From Acetatifactor sp. (GTDB taxonomy: Bacteria; Bacillota; Clostridia; Lachnospirales; Lachnospiraceae), in contig JAILLF010000031.1 in NCBI GenBank assembly GCA_024693365.1, positions 62,001-126,000 on the forward strand: a stretch of DNA of 64,000 bases, written 5' to 3'. Positions 35,096 through 43,834 of the stretch are shown here, piece by piece (positions within the stretch are counted from its first letter, which is position 1; every line of letters starts with the position of its first letter). The notes beneath the pieces are model-generated. The model was not told the DNA's origin. It ran no database searches and saw only the letters and a list, made by a program, of their open reading frames with translations. Both the position numbers and the translations under genes were made by a program.

Positions 35096-36754
35096 ATGGC
35101 TTGGTATGACGAGGCTATATTTTATCACATATACCCGCTGGGGCTTGCGGGAGCACCGGAGCATAATCCTTATGCGGAACCGGTGCCAAGGCTCCGCGAG
35201 ATTTTTCCATGGATCGCGCATGCAAAGGAGATTGGTTGCAACGCAATCTATATTGGTCCTTTGTTCGAGTCCGAAGGACACGGATATGAGACAACGGATT
35301 ACAAAAAGCTGGACGGACGGCTTGGAACCAATGAAGACCTAAAGGAATTTGTTAAGCTTTCGCATGAACAGGGTATCAGAGTAATCTTTGACGGCGTGTT
35401 TAACCATACGGGAAGAAACTTTTTTGCCATGCGGGACCTTCGGGAAAAACGCGAGCAGTCCCCTTACCGCGATTGGTATCAAAACGTGAATTTCTGGGGA
35501 AATAATGAATTTAATGATGGATTTTCCTATGATAACTGGGGCGGCTACAACATCATGGCAAAGCTCAATCAGAGGAATCCAGAGGTTCGCGATTACGTAT
35601 GTGACGTAATTCGTTTTTGGGTCAGCGAATTTGACGTGGACGGGATTCGCCTGGACGCGGCTGACGTGTTGGATTTTGAGTTTATGAAGGCGCTTCGGCA
35701 TACGGCAAACGAGGTAAAGCCAGAGTTTTGGCTGATGGGCGAAGTGATCCACGGGGATTATACCCGATGGGTAAATGAGGGAACCTTGCATTCAGTCACC
35801 AATTATCATCTTCACAAGGCCCTGTATTCCGGACATAATGAGCACAATTATTTCGAGATCGCCCATACGGTAAAACGGCTTTACGCCATGGGAGGAAACC
35901 GCCCGGATGGTCTAAAGCTCTACAATTTCGTGGATAACCATGACGTGGAACGGATCCATACAAAGCTTTGGAACAAAGCGCATTTTCTGCCGGTACACGT
36001 ACTGTTGTATACGCTTCCCGGCATTCCTTCGATCTATTACGGATCAGAGTTTGGCATTGAGGGGAAGAAGACCTATGGAACGGACGCACCGCTTCGCCCA
36101 AAGCTTAATTTGGCTGATTTTGGCGATTGTTTAAAGGAGAATCCCTGCACGAAACTGATCGCGGCGCTGGGGCGGATCCGAAAGGAGCATCCTGCCTTAT
36201 CTTACGGGGACTATCAGGAACTTGTGCTCACGAACAGGCAATATGCATTTGCAAGAAACGGATGCGGGGAAAGCATTTACGTTGCGGTCAATAATGATGA
36301 CAATGGGGTGACGCTTCGGATTCCCGTCCGCGAAGGCGGAACATACTTGGGGCTTTTGACGGGGAACCGGATGGAAGCAGCGGACGGATGGATCGAAGTT
36401 AGGCTTTCCGGCTGCGGCGGAGACGTGATTGCATTGGAAGGAGCATGCGTAAACGGTGCGGAGCCAGTTGATTTAGCGGCAGTGAAAGAAAGGCCGGACG
36501 AGGCACGTAAGACACCTACGGAGGAAGTTTGCCGCGAGGAAGAGATGATTTCCTTGCGGGAAAAAAAGCCGGGTTTTGTTGACAGGGCTGCATCGGAAGG
36601 GAAGCCATACGACTGTATGACCATTGAGGAGTTGCAGGAGGCCATCCTTTCAAAGATGGAGAAAAATGGACCGGTGACGGAGCAGATGCTTCGTTCGGTT
36701 AGGGAGAATAATCACCAAGGTTCTTTATTGAACTGGGTGCGGAGCTTCCGCTAG
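35096..36754 (+). CDS. GH13 family alpha-amylase-type glycosidase
   Basis: A 552-residue GH13 enzyme without signal peptide, so intracellular. Catalytic set: nucleophile Asp in VDGIRLDAAD, general acid Glu in LMGEVIHGDY, and Asp in FVDNHDVERI; the first conserved region is VIFDGVFNHTG. Substrates of the group are alpha-glucans or short maltooligosaccharides; specificity cannot be read here. After the barrel and the usual beta domain there is an acidic and lysine-rich ~90-residue extension ending in a small helical segment (MTIEELQEAILSKMEKNGPV), unusual for the family. It lies 95 bp after GH27. Confidence 0.92.
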   Translation: MAWYDEAIFYHIYPLGLAGAPEHNPYAEPVPRLREIFPWIAHAKEIGCNAIYIGPLFESEGHGYETTDYKKLDGRLGTNEDLKEFVKLSHEQGIRVIFDGVFNHTGRNFFAMRDLREKREQSPYRDWYQNVNFWGNNEFNDGFSYDNWGGYNIMAKLNQRNPEVRDYVCDVIRFWVSEFDVDGIRLDAADVLDFEFMKALRHTANEVKPEFWLMGEVIHGDYTRWVNEGTLHSVTNYHLHKALYSGHNEHNYFEIAHTVKRLYAMGGNRPDGLKLYNFVDNHDVERIHTKLWNKAHFLPVHVLLYTLPGIPSIYYGSEFGIEGKKTYGTDAPLRPKLNLADFGDCLKENPCTKLIAALGRIRKEHPALSYGDYQELVLTNRQYAFARNGCGESIYVAVNNDDNGVTLRIPVREGGTYLGLLTGNRMEAADGWIEVRLSGCGGDVIALEGACVNGAEPVDLAAVKERPDEARKTPTEEVCREEEMISLREKKPGFVDRAASEGKPYDCMTIEELQEAILSKMEKNGPVTEQMLRSVRENNHQGSLLNWVRSFR

Positions 36755-36846
36755 CGAAAACGGAACGTGAGACGTATTCACGTGACATGGGTGATTTCCA
36801 TACGTGAGCAGGCCAGACGGGAACTGCGGAAAAGGAGGTACAACGG

Positions 36847-38028
36847 ATGCAATATCGCAAGGATAAATATGGAAACGACATTTCAGTTTTGGGCTTTGGT
36901 TGCATGCGCTTTACCAGAAATGGCAGGAACATAGATCATGAAAAAGCGGAGAAAGAGATTTTGGCCGCTTTTAGGCAGGGCGTAAATTATTACGACACCG
37001 CTTATTTATATCCTGGAAGCGAAGCTTGCCTGGGGAAGGTTTTGGAGGACAATCAGATCCGGGACAAGGTAAAGATTGCGACGAAGCTTCCGCAATACAT
37101 GGTTAAGAATCCGGAAAATATCGATAAGTTCTTTGATGAGGAGCTGAAGCGCCTTCGCACGGATTACGTGGACTATTACCTGATGCATATGCTGACGGAT
37201 CTGGTTTCCTGGGAGAACTTAAAGAAAAACGGAATCGAGGATTGGATCAGACGCAAAAAGGAAGCGGGAGCCATCAGACAGGTTGGTTTTTCCTTCCACG
37301 GGAACACGGAAACGTTCCTGAAGATCCTGGAGGACTATGACTGGGATTTCTGCCAGATCCAATATAATTATCTTGACGAAAACATACAGGCAGGGCGAAA
37401 GGGCTTAAAAGCGGCCGCTGCAAAGGGGATTCCGGTGATCATTATGGAACCGCTGCGCGGAGGCAAACTGGTAAATCTTTTGCCGGCGGAGGCGAAAAAG
37501 CTCATCGCGGAGCATGAGAAAAAGAGAACTGCGGCGGAATGGGCATTTCGATGGCTTTGGGATCAGCCGGAGGTAACCTGTGTATTGTCAGGCATGAATT
37601 CTCTGGAGATGGTGGAGGAAAACTGCAGGATCGCGTCAGAAGTGCAGGCCGGTGAGTTTGATGAAAGCGACTTTGAGATGATCGCCGGGATCAAGGAGGC
37701 TATTGAGCGGTCTACAAAGGTTGGCTGCACGGGTTGCGGTTATTGCATGCCCTGTCCGAAAGGAGTTGACATTCCTGCGACCTTCCGTTGTTATAATGCC
37801 ATGTATACGGAGGGAAAGGGCACTGGCAGGTTCCAATACGTGCAGGTAGTTGGACTTCGCAAGGAGCCTGCGTTTGCAGACCTTTGCGTGCAGTGTGGAA
37901 AGTGTGAACAGCATTGCCCGCAGCATCTTGAGATCAGAAAATATTTGAAGGAGGCAGACAAGAATCTGCGCCCCGGGCCATATAAGATTCTCATCAAGAT
38001 TGCCAGAAAATTTCTGGTCAAACAATAG
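36847..38028 (+). CDS. Aldo/keto reductase with C-terminal ferredoxin domain
   Basis: A 393-residue protein. The N-terminal ~280 residues are an aldo/keto reductase barrel (SVLGFGCMRF, catalytic Tyr in NYYDTAYLYPGSE, Lys in IATKLP, HGNTETF). The C-terminal part has two 4Fe-4S clusters, CTGCGYCMPCPKG and CVQCGKCEQHCP. This architecture is common in anaerobic Firmicutes and may pass electrons between NAD(P)H and an iron-sulfur partner; substrate unknown. It has a strong AGGAGGT ribosome site and lies 92 bp after GH13. Confidence 0.93.
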   Translation: MQYRKDKYGNDISVLGFGCMRFTRNGRNIDHEKAEKEILAAFRQGVNYYDTAYLYPGSEACLGKVLEDNQIRDKVKIATKLPQYMVKNPENIDKFFDEELKRLRTDYVDYYLMHMLTDLVSWENLKKNGIEDWIRRKKEAGAIRQVGFSFHGNTETFLKILEDYDWDFCQIQYNYLDENIQAGRKGLKAAAAKGIPVIIMEPLRGGKLVNLLPAEAKKLIAEHEKKRTAAEWAFRWLWDQPEVTCVLSGMNSLEMVEENCRIASEVQAGEFDESDFEMIAGIKEAIERSTKVGCTGCGYCMPCPKGVDIPATFRCYNAMYTEGKGTGRFQYVQVVGLRKEPAFADLCVQCGKCEQHCPQHLEIRKYLKEADKNLRPGPYKILIKIARKFLVKQ

Positions 38029-38086
38029 AGAAAAATGTTATTGTTTCCTATAGAATAAACTTTAGAGAAAGATTAGGAGGATTGCA

Positions 38087-39007
38087 ATGAGATTAATTAC
38101 GCGTTCTGATTTTGACGGGTTGGCATGTGGCGCACTTCTTTTAGAGGCAGGCGTGATCGATTCCTGGAAGTTTGCGCATCCCAAGGATTTGCAGGACGGG
38201 CTGATTCCCGTGACAGAGGATGACTGCCTTGCGAACGTCCCTTTTGTGGAAGGCTGCGGACTTTGGTTCGATCATCACTCCAGTGAATATGAAAGATTGC
38301 AGCTTGCAGGAAAGTATAAAGGAGAAAGCAGGATTGCGCCCTCCTGTGCAAGGATTATTTACGAGTATTACGGCGGGAGACAGCGTTTCCCTCAATATGA
38401 TGATCTGATGGTTGCGGTGGATAAGGTGGATTCCGGAAATCTCACCATTGATGAGATCCAAAATCCGAAGGGATGGATTTTGGTGGGCTTTCTCATGGAT
38501 CCCAGAACGGGTCTGGGCAGGTGGAGAAACTTCACTATTTCCAACTATCAGCTGATGGAAAAACTGATGCATGCCTGCAGGACCATGTCCACGGAAGAAA
38601 TTTTGAGTCTTCCTGACGTACGGGAGCGCATTGTGGTATATCGGGAACAGGATGAAAAATTCCGCGAGATGGTGAAGGCACACACGGTGACGTGTGGGAA
38701 TCTGCTTATTTCTGACCTGAGGGGCGTAAATCCCATCTATTCCGGAAACCGTTTCCTAATCTACAGCATGTATCCCGAGCAGAATATTTCCGTGTGGATT
38801 GTAAACGGAAAGGGCGGCGTGGGTTGCAGCGCGGCCGTTGGCTACAGTATTTTAAACAAAACCTGCACCATTGACGTGGGCAGTCTAATGCTGAAATATG
38901 GCGGAGGCGGCCACAAGAAGGTTGGTACCTGCCAGTTCTCTGACGAGACAATGGCAGAAGGACTTGCAAAGCTTTTGGAAGAACTGAAGGAAATGGTAAA
39001 TGAATAA
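38087..39007 (+). CDS. DHH superfamily phosphoesterase
   Basis: A 306-residue protein with DHH-type motifs: RSDFDGLACGALL at the start, FDHHSSEY near residue 61, DKVDSG, and the DHHA1-type glycine motif YGGGGHKKVGTC near the end. Such enzymes are Mn2+-dependent phosphodiesterases or exopolyphosphatases; the substrate (polyphosphate, oligonucleotide or cyclic dinucleotide) cannot be told here. AGGAGG ribosome site; strong terminator follows. Confidence 0.87.
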   Translation: MRLITRSDFDGLACGALLLEAGVIDSWKFAHPKDLQDGLIPVTEDDCLANVPFVEGCGLWFDHHSSEYERLQLAGKYKGESRIAPSCARIIYEYYGGRQRFPQYDDLMVAVDKVDSGNLTIDEIQNPKGWILVGFLMDPRTGLGRWRNFTISNYQLMEKLMHACRTMSTEEILSLPDVRERIVVYREQDEKFREMVKAHTVTCGNLLISDLRGVNPIYSGNRFLIYSMYPEQNISVWIVNGKGGVGCSAAVGYSILNKTCTIDVGSLMLKYGGGGHKKVGTCQFSDETMAEGLAKLLEELKEMVNE

Positions 39008-39020
39008 CGCATTTGGAGAT

Positions 39021-39049
39021 GGCCCGTCGAAAACGACGGGCCGTTTTTT
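39021..39049 (+). terminator. Terminator after the DHH gene
   Basis: A perfect 9-bp stem GGCCCGTCG / CGACGGGCC with AAAA loop, then G and six T. It isolates the mannan locus that follows. Confidence 0.92.
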
Positions 39050-39050
39050 A

Positions 39051-39062
39051 GCTAAATTTAGC
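39051..39062. promoter_or_regulatory. Palindrome GCTAAATTTAGC, possible operator
   Basis: A perfect 12-bp palindrome immediately after the terminator, 98 bp before the candidate promoter of GH130_2. Half-site-like copies (GCTAAATTAACTTAAATT) recur at about 39210. It could be a regulator site, but its distance from the promoter makes this weak. Confidence 0.3.
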
Positions 39063-39160
39063 CTGCGATTCATCGGCAACGGATAATGGGAATAATCAAC
39101 AAAAGATGCTTGGGATAATTGGACAAATTAACTAAAAGAGAGGAAAATGCAAGAGAGGGA

Positions 39161-39189
39161 TTGCAAAAGAAACTAAAATGGAGTAGGAT
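39161..39189 (+). promoter_or_regulatory. Candidate promoter for the mannan locus
   Basis: TTGCAA, 17-nt spacer, TAGGAT, 80 bp before the GH130_2 start. The region after it is very AT-rich. It is the best-spaced pair in the 261-bp gap. Confidence 0.55.
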
Positions 39190-39268
39190 AAGCGTAAAGA
39201 TTAAAATAAGCTAAATTAACTTAAATTAATTAAAACAAAAATGATAAAATTTATTTAGGAGGAGTAAA

Positions 39269-40288
39269 ATGAGCATTCAAATGATCGCACCTGAAGTGAA
39301 AAACGTTCCCTGGCAGGATCGCCCTGCAAATCTCGTGGGAGCCCCCGTATGGCGTTATACGGAGAATCCCATCATTAATCGCAATCCTATCCCGGGAGTG
39401 GCAAGAATCTTTAATTCTGCAGTCGTACCGTATGAAGATGGTTTTATTGGCGTGTTCCGCGGCGAGCAGACGAACGGCGTGCCCTACGTATACCTTGGAA
39501 GAAGCAAAGATGGCATCCATTGGGAGTTTGAGAAAGACAAGGTTCAGTTCGTGGATGAGCAGGGTGAGCCATTCATGCCCGTATACGCGTATGATCCCAG
39601 ACTGGTAAAAGTGGAAGATACGTATTATATTATATGGTGTGGGGATTTTTACGGCGCGGCCATCGGCATGGCAAAGACGCAGGATTTCAAGAAATTTGTC
39701 CGGATTGAGAATCCATTCCTGCCCTTTAACAGAAATGCCGTATTGTTCCCGAGAAAGCTTCACGGGAATTTCGTAATGCTGAGCAGACCTTCTGACAGCG
39801 GACACACGCCTTTTGGAGACATTTTCGTCAGTGAGAGTCCCGACCTGACTTATTGGGGAAAGCATCGCCACGTGATGGGCAGGGGCTATGAATGGTGGGA
39901 GTCCTTAAAGATTGGCGGAGGCGCTGCACCCATTGAGACGAGTGAGGGATGGCTATTGTTTTACCACGGCGTGAGCGGAACCTGTAACGGTTACGTCTAC
40001 AGCATTGGCGGAGCCATTTTGGATTTGGAGAATCCTTCGATCGTGAAATATCGTTGTGAGACCTTCCTGCTGACGCCGGAAGAGTGGTATGAGGAGCGCG
40101 GATTTGTGCCAAACGTGACCTTCCCCTGCGCAACCATTCATGATCCCAAGACAGGCAGAATCGCGATCTATTACGGATGTGCGGACAGTTACGTAGGTCT
40201 TGCCTTCTGCCAGTTTGAAGAGATCGTGGATTATATCAAAGAGCACAGCGTTGTCAGAAATGATGACGTGGAGATCGGACGCAGATAA
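39269..40288 (+). CDS. GH130 subfamily 2 phosphorylase, beta-1,4-mannooligosaccharide type
   Basis: A 339-residue cytoplasmic GH130 enzyme. Five-bladed beta-propeller pattern, with the catalytic Asp in AYDPRLVK (near residue 112), the sugar-binding NSAVV and FRGEQ region, and the phosphate-binding part KIGGGAAPIET. Length and sequence fit subfamily 2 (RaMP2-like), which phosphorolyses beta-1,4-mannooligosaccharides to mannose-1-phosphate. It is first in the mannan locus, after an AGGAGG site. The other subfamily lies at 46114. Confidence 0.9.
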   Translation: MSIQMIAPEVKNVPWQDRPANLVGAPVWRYTENPIINRNPIPGVARIFNSAVVPYEDGFIGVFRGEQTNGVPYVYLGRSKDGIHWEFEKDKVQFVDEQGEPFMPVYAYDPRLVKVEDTYYIIWCGDFYGAAIGMAKTQDFKKFVRIENPFLPFNRNAVLFPRKLHGNFVMLSRPSDSGHTPFGDIFVSESPDLTYWGKHRHVMGRGYEWWESLKIGGGAAPIETSEGWLLFYHGVSGTCNGYVYSIGGAILDLENPSIVKYRCETFLLTPEEWYEERGFVPNVTFPCATIHDPKTGRIAIYYGCADSYVGLAFCQFEEIVDYIKEHSVVRNDDVEIGRR

Positions 40289-40386
40289 TCCGGATTCGTC
40301 CGGCGTGAACGCTGGACAAAGCGCAGAAGCATGGATGCGAAGGCAAGCGCACAAGCTCCTGGGTGCAGGAGCAAGGAGGACAAAAC

Positions 40387-41571
40387 GTGATAAAAACGGA
40401 AATGAGGAAAACTTCGAAAGCTATGGCGTGGCATGCTCCGACGGATCCGTGTTTTTCCTACGAGGGAAGAATTGATTTCGAATGTCCGGAGGCGCCCACG
40501 TTTGTCAATCCGTGCAGCTACTTTAGGTTTCGCCTTGGCGGGAAGCGTGCGGCGCTGGCGCTGGAAAACCAACGTGCCTACTTTGAAAATGCGCTGGGCG
40601 TGTTGGTGGATGGGGAATACCGTGGAAAAATACTTTTGCATGACGGCACTTCTTTGCAAGGAGAGACGGCGGAGCAGTTTTTGCTTCGCCTTTTGTCCGT
40701 GGAAGAAGAAAGGCTTTCCGCGATAAAAGGCCTCAAGGAGAGCGTTAGGTTTTATGATCTTGCGCCTTTTCTGGACGAAAAAGAGCATGAAGTGACGATC
40801 TTTAAACGCATGGACAGTTGCCATTACTTTCGCTTTTGCGGATTGGTGGCGGAAGAGGGGCAACTTTGCAGACCGGACACGCCGCTACCGGAAAGAAGGA
40901 TCGAGGTCTACGGGGATTCCATTTCCTGCGGTGAGGTGAGTGAGGCCGTGGGATGCGTTGGCTCCGACGATCCGGAAGGGCATAATGGGATTTATTCCAA
41001 CAGCTTTTATTCCTATCCCTGGATTCTGGCCAGACGCCTTGGCGCAAGGCTTCACGACGTATCGCAGGGTGGAATCGCGCTACAGGACGGCATGGGCTGG
41101 TTTAATCTGCCGGATGCCGTGGGAATGCTGAGCTGTTATGACAAGATACAAAATAACCCTTCTCTTGGGGAGAGAAAACCATGGGATTTTGGGGCGTACG
41201 TGCCACACGTCATAATCGTTGCCATTGGACAAAATGACGCACACCCGGAAAATTATATGGCGGAAGCTTATGACGGTGAGAAGGCCGTACGCTGGAGGAA
41301 AGATTACCGCAGATTCCTAGGGCTTCTCCGCGAGAAGTATCCGACGGCGCTGATCGTTCTTACGACAACGATTTTGGGACATGACCCGGCTTGGGACAGG
41401 GCGATCGGACAGGTTTGCAACGAAATGCAGGATCCCAAGATCAGACAATTTTTGTATGAGAAAAATGGCTGCGGCACCAGCGGCCACGTCCGTATTCCCG
41501 AAGCGGAAAAGATGGCGGGAGAGATGCAAGGTTTTCTGGAGAGCCTGGGAGATGAAATCTGGAAGGATTGA
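40387..41571 (+). CDS. CE2-type carbohydrate acetyl esterase
   Basis: A 394-residue cytoplasmic protein: N-terminal jelly-roll (about 20-150) and C-terminal SGNH esterase domain with catalytic Ser in YGDSISCGE (near 178), block III IGQND, and His in SGHVRIPEAEKMA. Family CE2 removes acetyl groups from manno-oligosaccharides, as in the Roseburia mannan locus. The start is placed at GTG 40387, seven bases after AAGGAGG; the ATG at 40363 lies before that site. The LacI gene follows by 10 bp. Confidence 0.85.
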   Translation: MIKTEMRKTSKAMAWHAPTDPCFSYEGRIDFECPEAPTFVNPCSYFRFRLGGKRAALALENQRAYFENALGVLVDGEYRGKILLHDGTSLQGETAEQFLLRLLSVEEERLSAIKGLKESVRFYDLAPFLDEKEHEVTIFKRMDSCHYFRFCGLVAEEGQLCRPDTPLPERRIEVYGDSISCGEVSEAVGCVGSDDPEGHNGIYSNSFYSYPWILARRLGARLHDVSQGGIALQDGMGWFNLPDAVGMLSCYDKIQNNPSLGERKPWDFGAYVPHVIIVAIGQNDAHPENYMAEAYDGEKAVRWRKDYRRFLGLLREKYPTALIVLTTTILGHDPAWDRAIGQVCNEMQDPKIRQFLYEKNGCGTSGHVRIPEAEKMAGEMQGFLESLGDEIWKD

Positions 41572-41581
41572 GGTAAGAAAA

Positions 41582-42610
41582 ATGGCAAAAGGCAGAAAAG
41601 CAGTTACCATGTCTGACATTGCAAAAAAAGTGAACGTGAGCACGGTCACCGTTTCCAAGGCACTTTCCGGACAGAAAGGCGTCAGCGAGGAGATGCGCGA
41701 CCAGATCCTGCGTCTTGCAAGGCAGATGGGTTACAAGACCATTCACGGCGGGAAGGAACCTGGCACGGGCTTTAGGATTGGTGTTTTGATGCCGCCGGGA
41801 GCCTTGGCTTCGTTTGATTCCTTTTATTGGCGGCTCTATCAGGCAACCTCGGAAAAGGCCATGGAGAAGAACTGTTTTACGGGGTATGAAAGTTTGACGG
41901 AGGACATGAACAAAAACGGAATCCTTCCAAGACTTGTCACGGACAGCATGGTGGACGGACTCATTGTGATTGGCCGTCCGGAGGAGTCGTACGTCGCACT
42001 CTTAAAAGAGCGTGCGGGAATGCCCATGGTATTTTTGGATTTTTATGACACGGCCCTTGACGTGGACTGTTTTATTTCTGACAGCTTTTACGGATCATAT
42101 TTGCTCACGGAATATCTGCTGGACCGGGGACATAAGGACATTGCCTTTGTAGGAACGCTTTATGCGACGAACAGCATTACGGACAGGTTCCTTGGCTTTC
42201 AAAAGGCGATGATGGAACGGGGCCTTTCCGTGCCGGAGTCGCACGTGATTCCAGACCGTGCGAGGGAGAAGGGGACGGATGAAAACTATCAAACCTTTGC
42301 CTTCCCCCAAAAAATGCCTACGGCTTTTGTGTGTAACTGCGATCACGTTGCGGGAATTCTGATCAGAAATCTTGAGGAGAGGGGCTTACGCGTTCCGGAT
42401 GACGTTTCGGTGACGGGCTTTGACAATTATCCCAGTGAAAAGGAGCTAGGGGCGGCTGTTACAACCTATGCGGTGGATCTGCAGGCCATGGCAAAGGCGG
42501 CGGTGAAGTCACTGATCCGGCAGATGAATGGTGAAAACGTAAGGCGCGGGATTCACGTCGTGGAAGGGCAGCTCGTAATCAAAGATAGCGTCCGTGCCCT
42601 AAAACGGTGA
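41582..42610 (+). CDS. LacI family transcriptional regulator of the mannan locus
   Basis: A 342-residue regulator with N-terminal helix-turn-helix (VTMSDIAKKVNVSTVTVSKA) and hinge, then a periplasmic-binding-like effector domain (FRIGVLMPPGA, DGLIVIG, SVTGFDNYPS). The start at ATG 41582 follows GAGGTAAG; a longer frame upstream overlaps the CE2 gene and is not homologous. It probably represses the surrounding genes and responds to a manno-oligosaccharide; a candidate site is the dyad at 48375-48394. Confidence 0.93.
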   Translation: MAKGRKAVTMSDIAKKVNVSTVTVSKALSGQKGVSEEMRDQILRLARQMGYKTIHGGKEPGTGFRIGVLMPPGALASFDSFYWRLYQATSEKAMEKNCFTGYESLTEDMNKNGILPRLVTDSMVDGLIVIGRPEESYVALLKERAGMPMVFLDFYDTALDVDCFISDSFYGSYLLTEYLLDRGHKDIAFVGTLYATNSITDRFLGFQKAMMERGLSVPESHVIPDRAREKGTDENYQTFAFPQKMPTAFVCNCDHVAGILIRNLEERGLRVPDDVSVTGFDNYPSEKELGAAVTTYAVDLQAMAKAAVKSLIRQMNGENVRRGIHVVEGQLVIKDSVRALKR

Positions 42611-42668
42611 GAAAGCTAGTTAAGTTTGGCAGCAAGACAAATGCAATCAAAAAGGAGCGGAAAAGATC

Positions 42669-43820
42669 ATGGATGAGACAACGTACCGGGATGGCCTGAC
42701 GGTTGCCGGAGATGATTCCAGAATTGTAAAATGTATGCAAAGGGCTTTGGCCGGAGAAAAACTCACGGTGGCTTTTTTGGGCGGTTCCATTACGCAGGGG
42801 TGTCTGGCAAGTGAACCGAAGCTTTGTTATGCATACAGAACCTATGACTGGTGGGAGCACAGTTTCCCGGAAGCGGAAATCTCCTATTGGAACGCAGGCA
42901 TTGGTGCGACGACCTCGCATCTTGGCGTCGCCAGACTGCAGGAGGACGTGCTGTCACAAAGACCGGATTTTGTGATCGTTGAATTTTCCGTAAACGATGA
43001 GGATGAAAGCCCTCATTTTAAGGAGACGTACGAGAGCCTGGTGCGGAAAATCCTTCAGGCACCCTGGAAACCTGCACTCATGCTGGCGCACAACGTCCGC
43101 TATAATGACGGGGGAAATGCGGAGGCAATTCACAGACCCGTCGGAGAGCGTTACCGCGTGCCGAGCGTGAGCATGAAGCCTTCGATCTATGCGAGAGTGG
43201 CTCAGGGACAGATAGAGAAACGCAGCATTACGCAGGATGACCTGCACCCGAATGATCTGGGGCATGAATACGTGGCGGGCGTGATCATCACGTTTCTGGA
43301 GGACGTAAGGAAGAAGGCATTGATGCTTGGGGCAGATGCGAATGCAGGCGGCGAGGCGGATTCTTCGGACTCGTTTTTGCCGCTTCCGATCCCGCTTACG
43401 CGAAGCAGCTACGAGAACGCGTCACGATATCGCAATTATCAGATCGCGCCGGTTGAAAATGACGGCTTTAAGCAGGATAACACGCCGCAACAGGCCATTG
43501 CAGATTGTTTTAAGCGGGGCTGGAAGGCATCAGACCTGGGAGACCGCATTAAATTCCGGGTCCGGGGAGAAAACATTGCCGTGCAGTACCGGAAAACGGT
43601 TAGAAAGCCTGCGCCGGTTGCGACGCTGTATCTTGACGGGGATCGGAGCAGGGGAATAACCCTGGATGCCAATTTCACGGAAGACTGGGGAGATTGTCTA
43701 TATCTACAGACGGTTCTGGAACACGGAAACATGGCTGACCATACGATTGAGATAGAGATTACAAAGGCCGGGCCTGGGGACGCGGAGTGCTTTTATCTCG
43801 TATCCCTGATCGCGGGCTGA
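42669..43820 (+). CDS. SGNH acetyl esterase of CE17 type with C-terminal CBM35-like domain
   Basis: A 383-residue cytoplasmic protein. The SGNH domain has catalytic Ser in AFLGGSITQG (near 40), EFSVND (block III) and DDLHPNDLGHE (Asp/His). The last ~140 residues form a beta-rich domain (GDRIKFRVRGENIAVQY, ATLYLDGD) that would match the CBM35 of Roseburia CE17. CE17 removes acetyl groups from mannooligosaccharides and acts together with CE2. Family number is by context and architecture, not a search. Confidence 0.8.
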   Translation: MDETTYRDGLTVAGDDSRIVKCMQRALAGEKLTVAFLGGSITQGCLASEPKLCYAYRTYDWWEHSFPEAEISYWNAGIGATTSHLGVARLQEDVLSQRPDFVIVEFSVNDEDESPHFKETYESLVRKILQAPWKPALMLAHNVRYNDGGNAEAIHRPVGERYRVPSVSMKPSIYARVAQGQIEKRSITQDDLHPNDLGHEYVAGVIITFLEDVRKKALMLGADANAGGEADSSDSFLPLPIPLTRSSYENASRYRNYQIAPVENDGFKQDNTPQQAIADCFKRGWKASDLGDRIKFRVRGENIAVQYRKTVRKPAPVATLYLDGDRSRGITLDANFTEDWGDCLYLQTVLEHGNMADHTIEIEITKAGPGDAECFYLVSLIAG

Positions 43821-43834
43821 CAAAGGAGGACTTC

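Noticed and set aside
38029..38086. Terminator between aldo/keto reductase and DHH genes
   Set aside because: The AACAATA/TATTGTT stem is weak with an 11-nt loop and no GC pairs to speak of.
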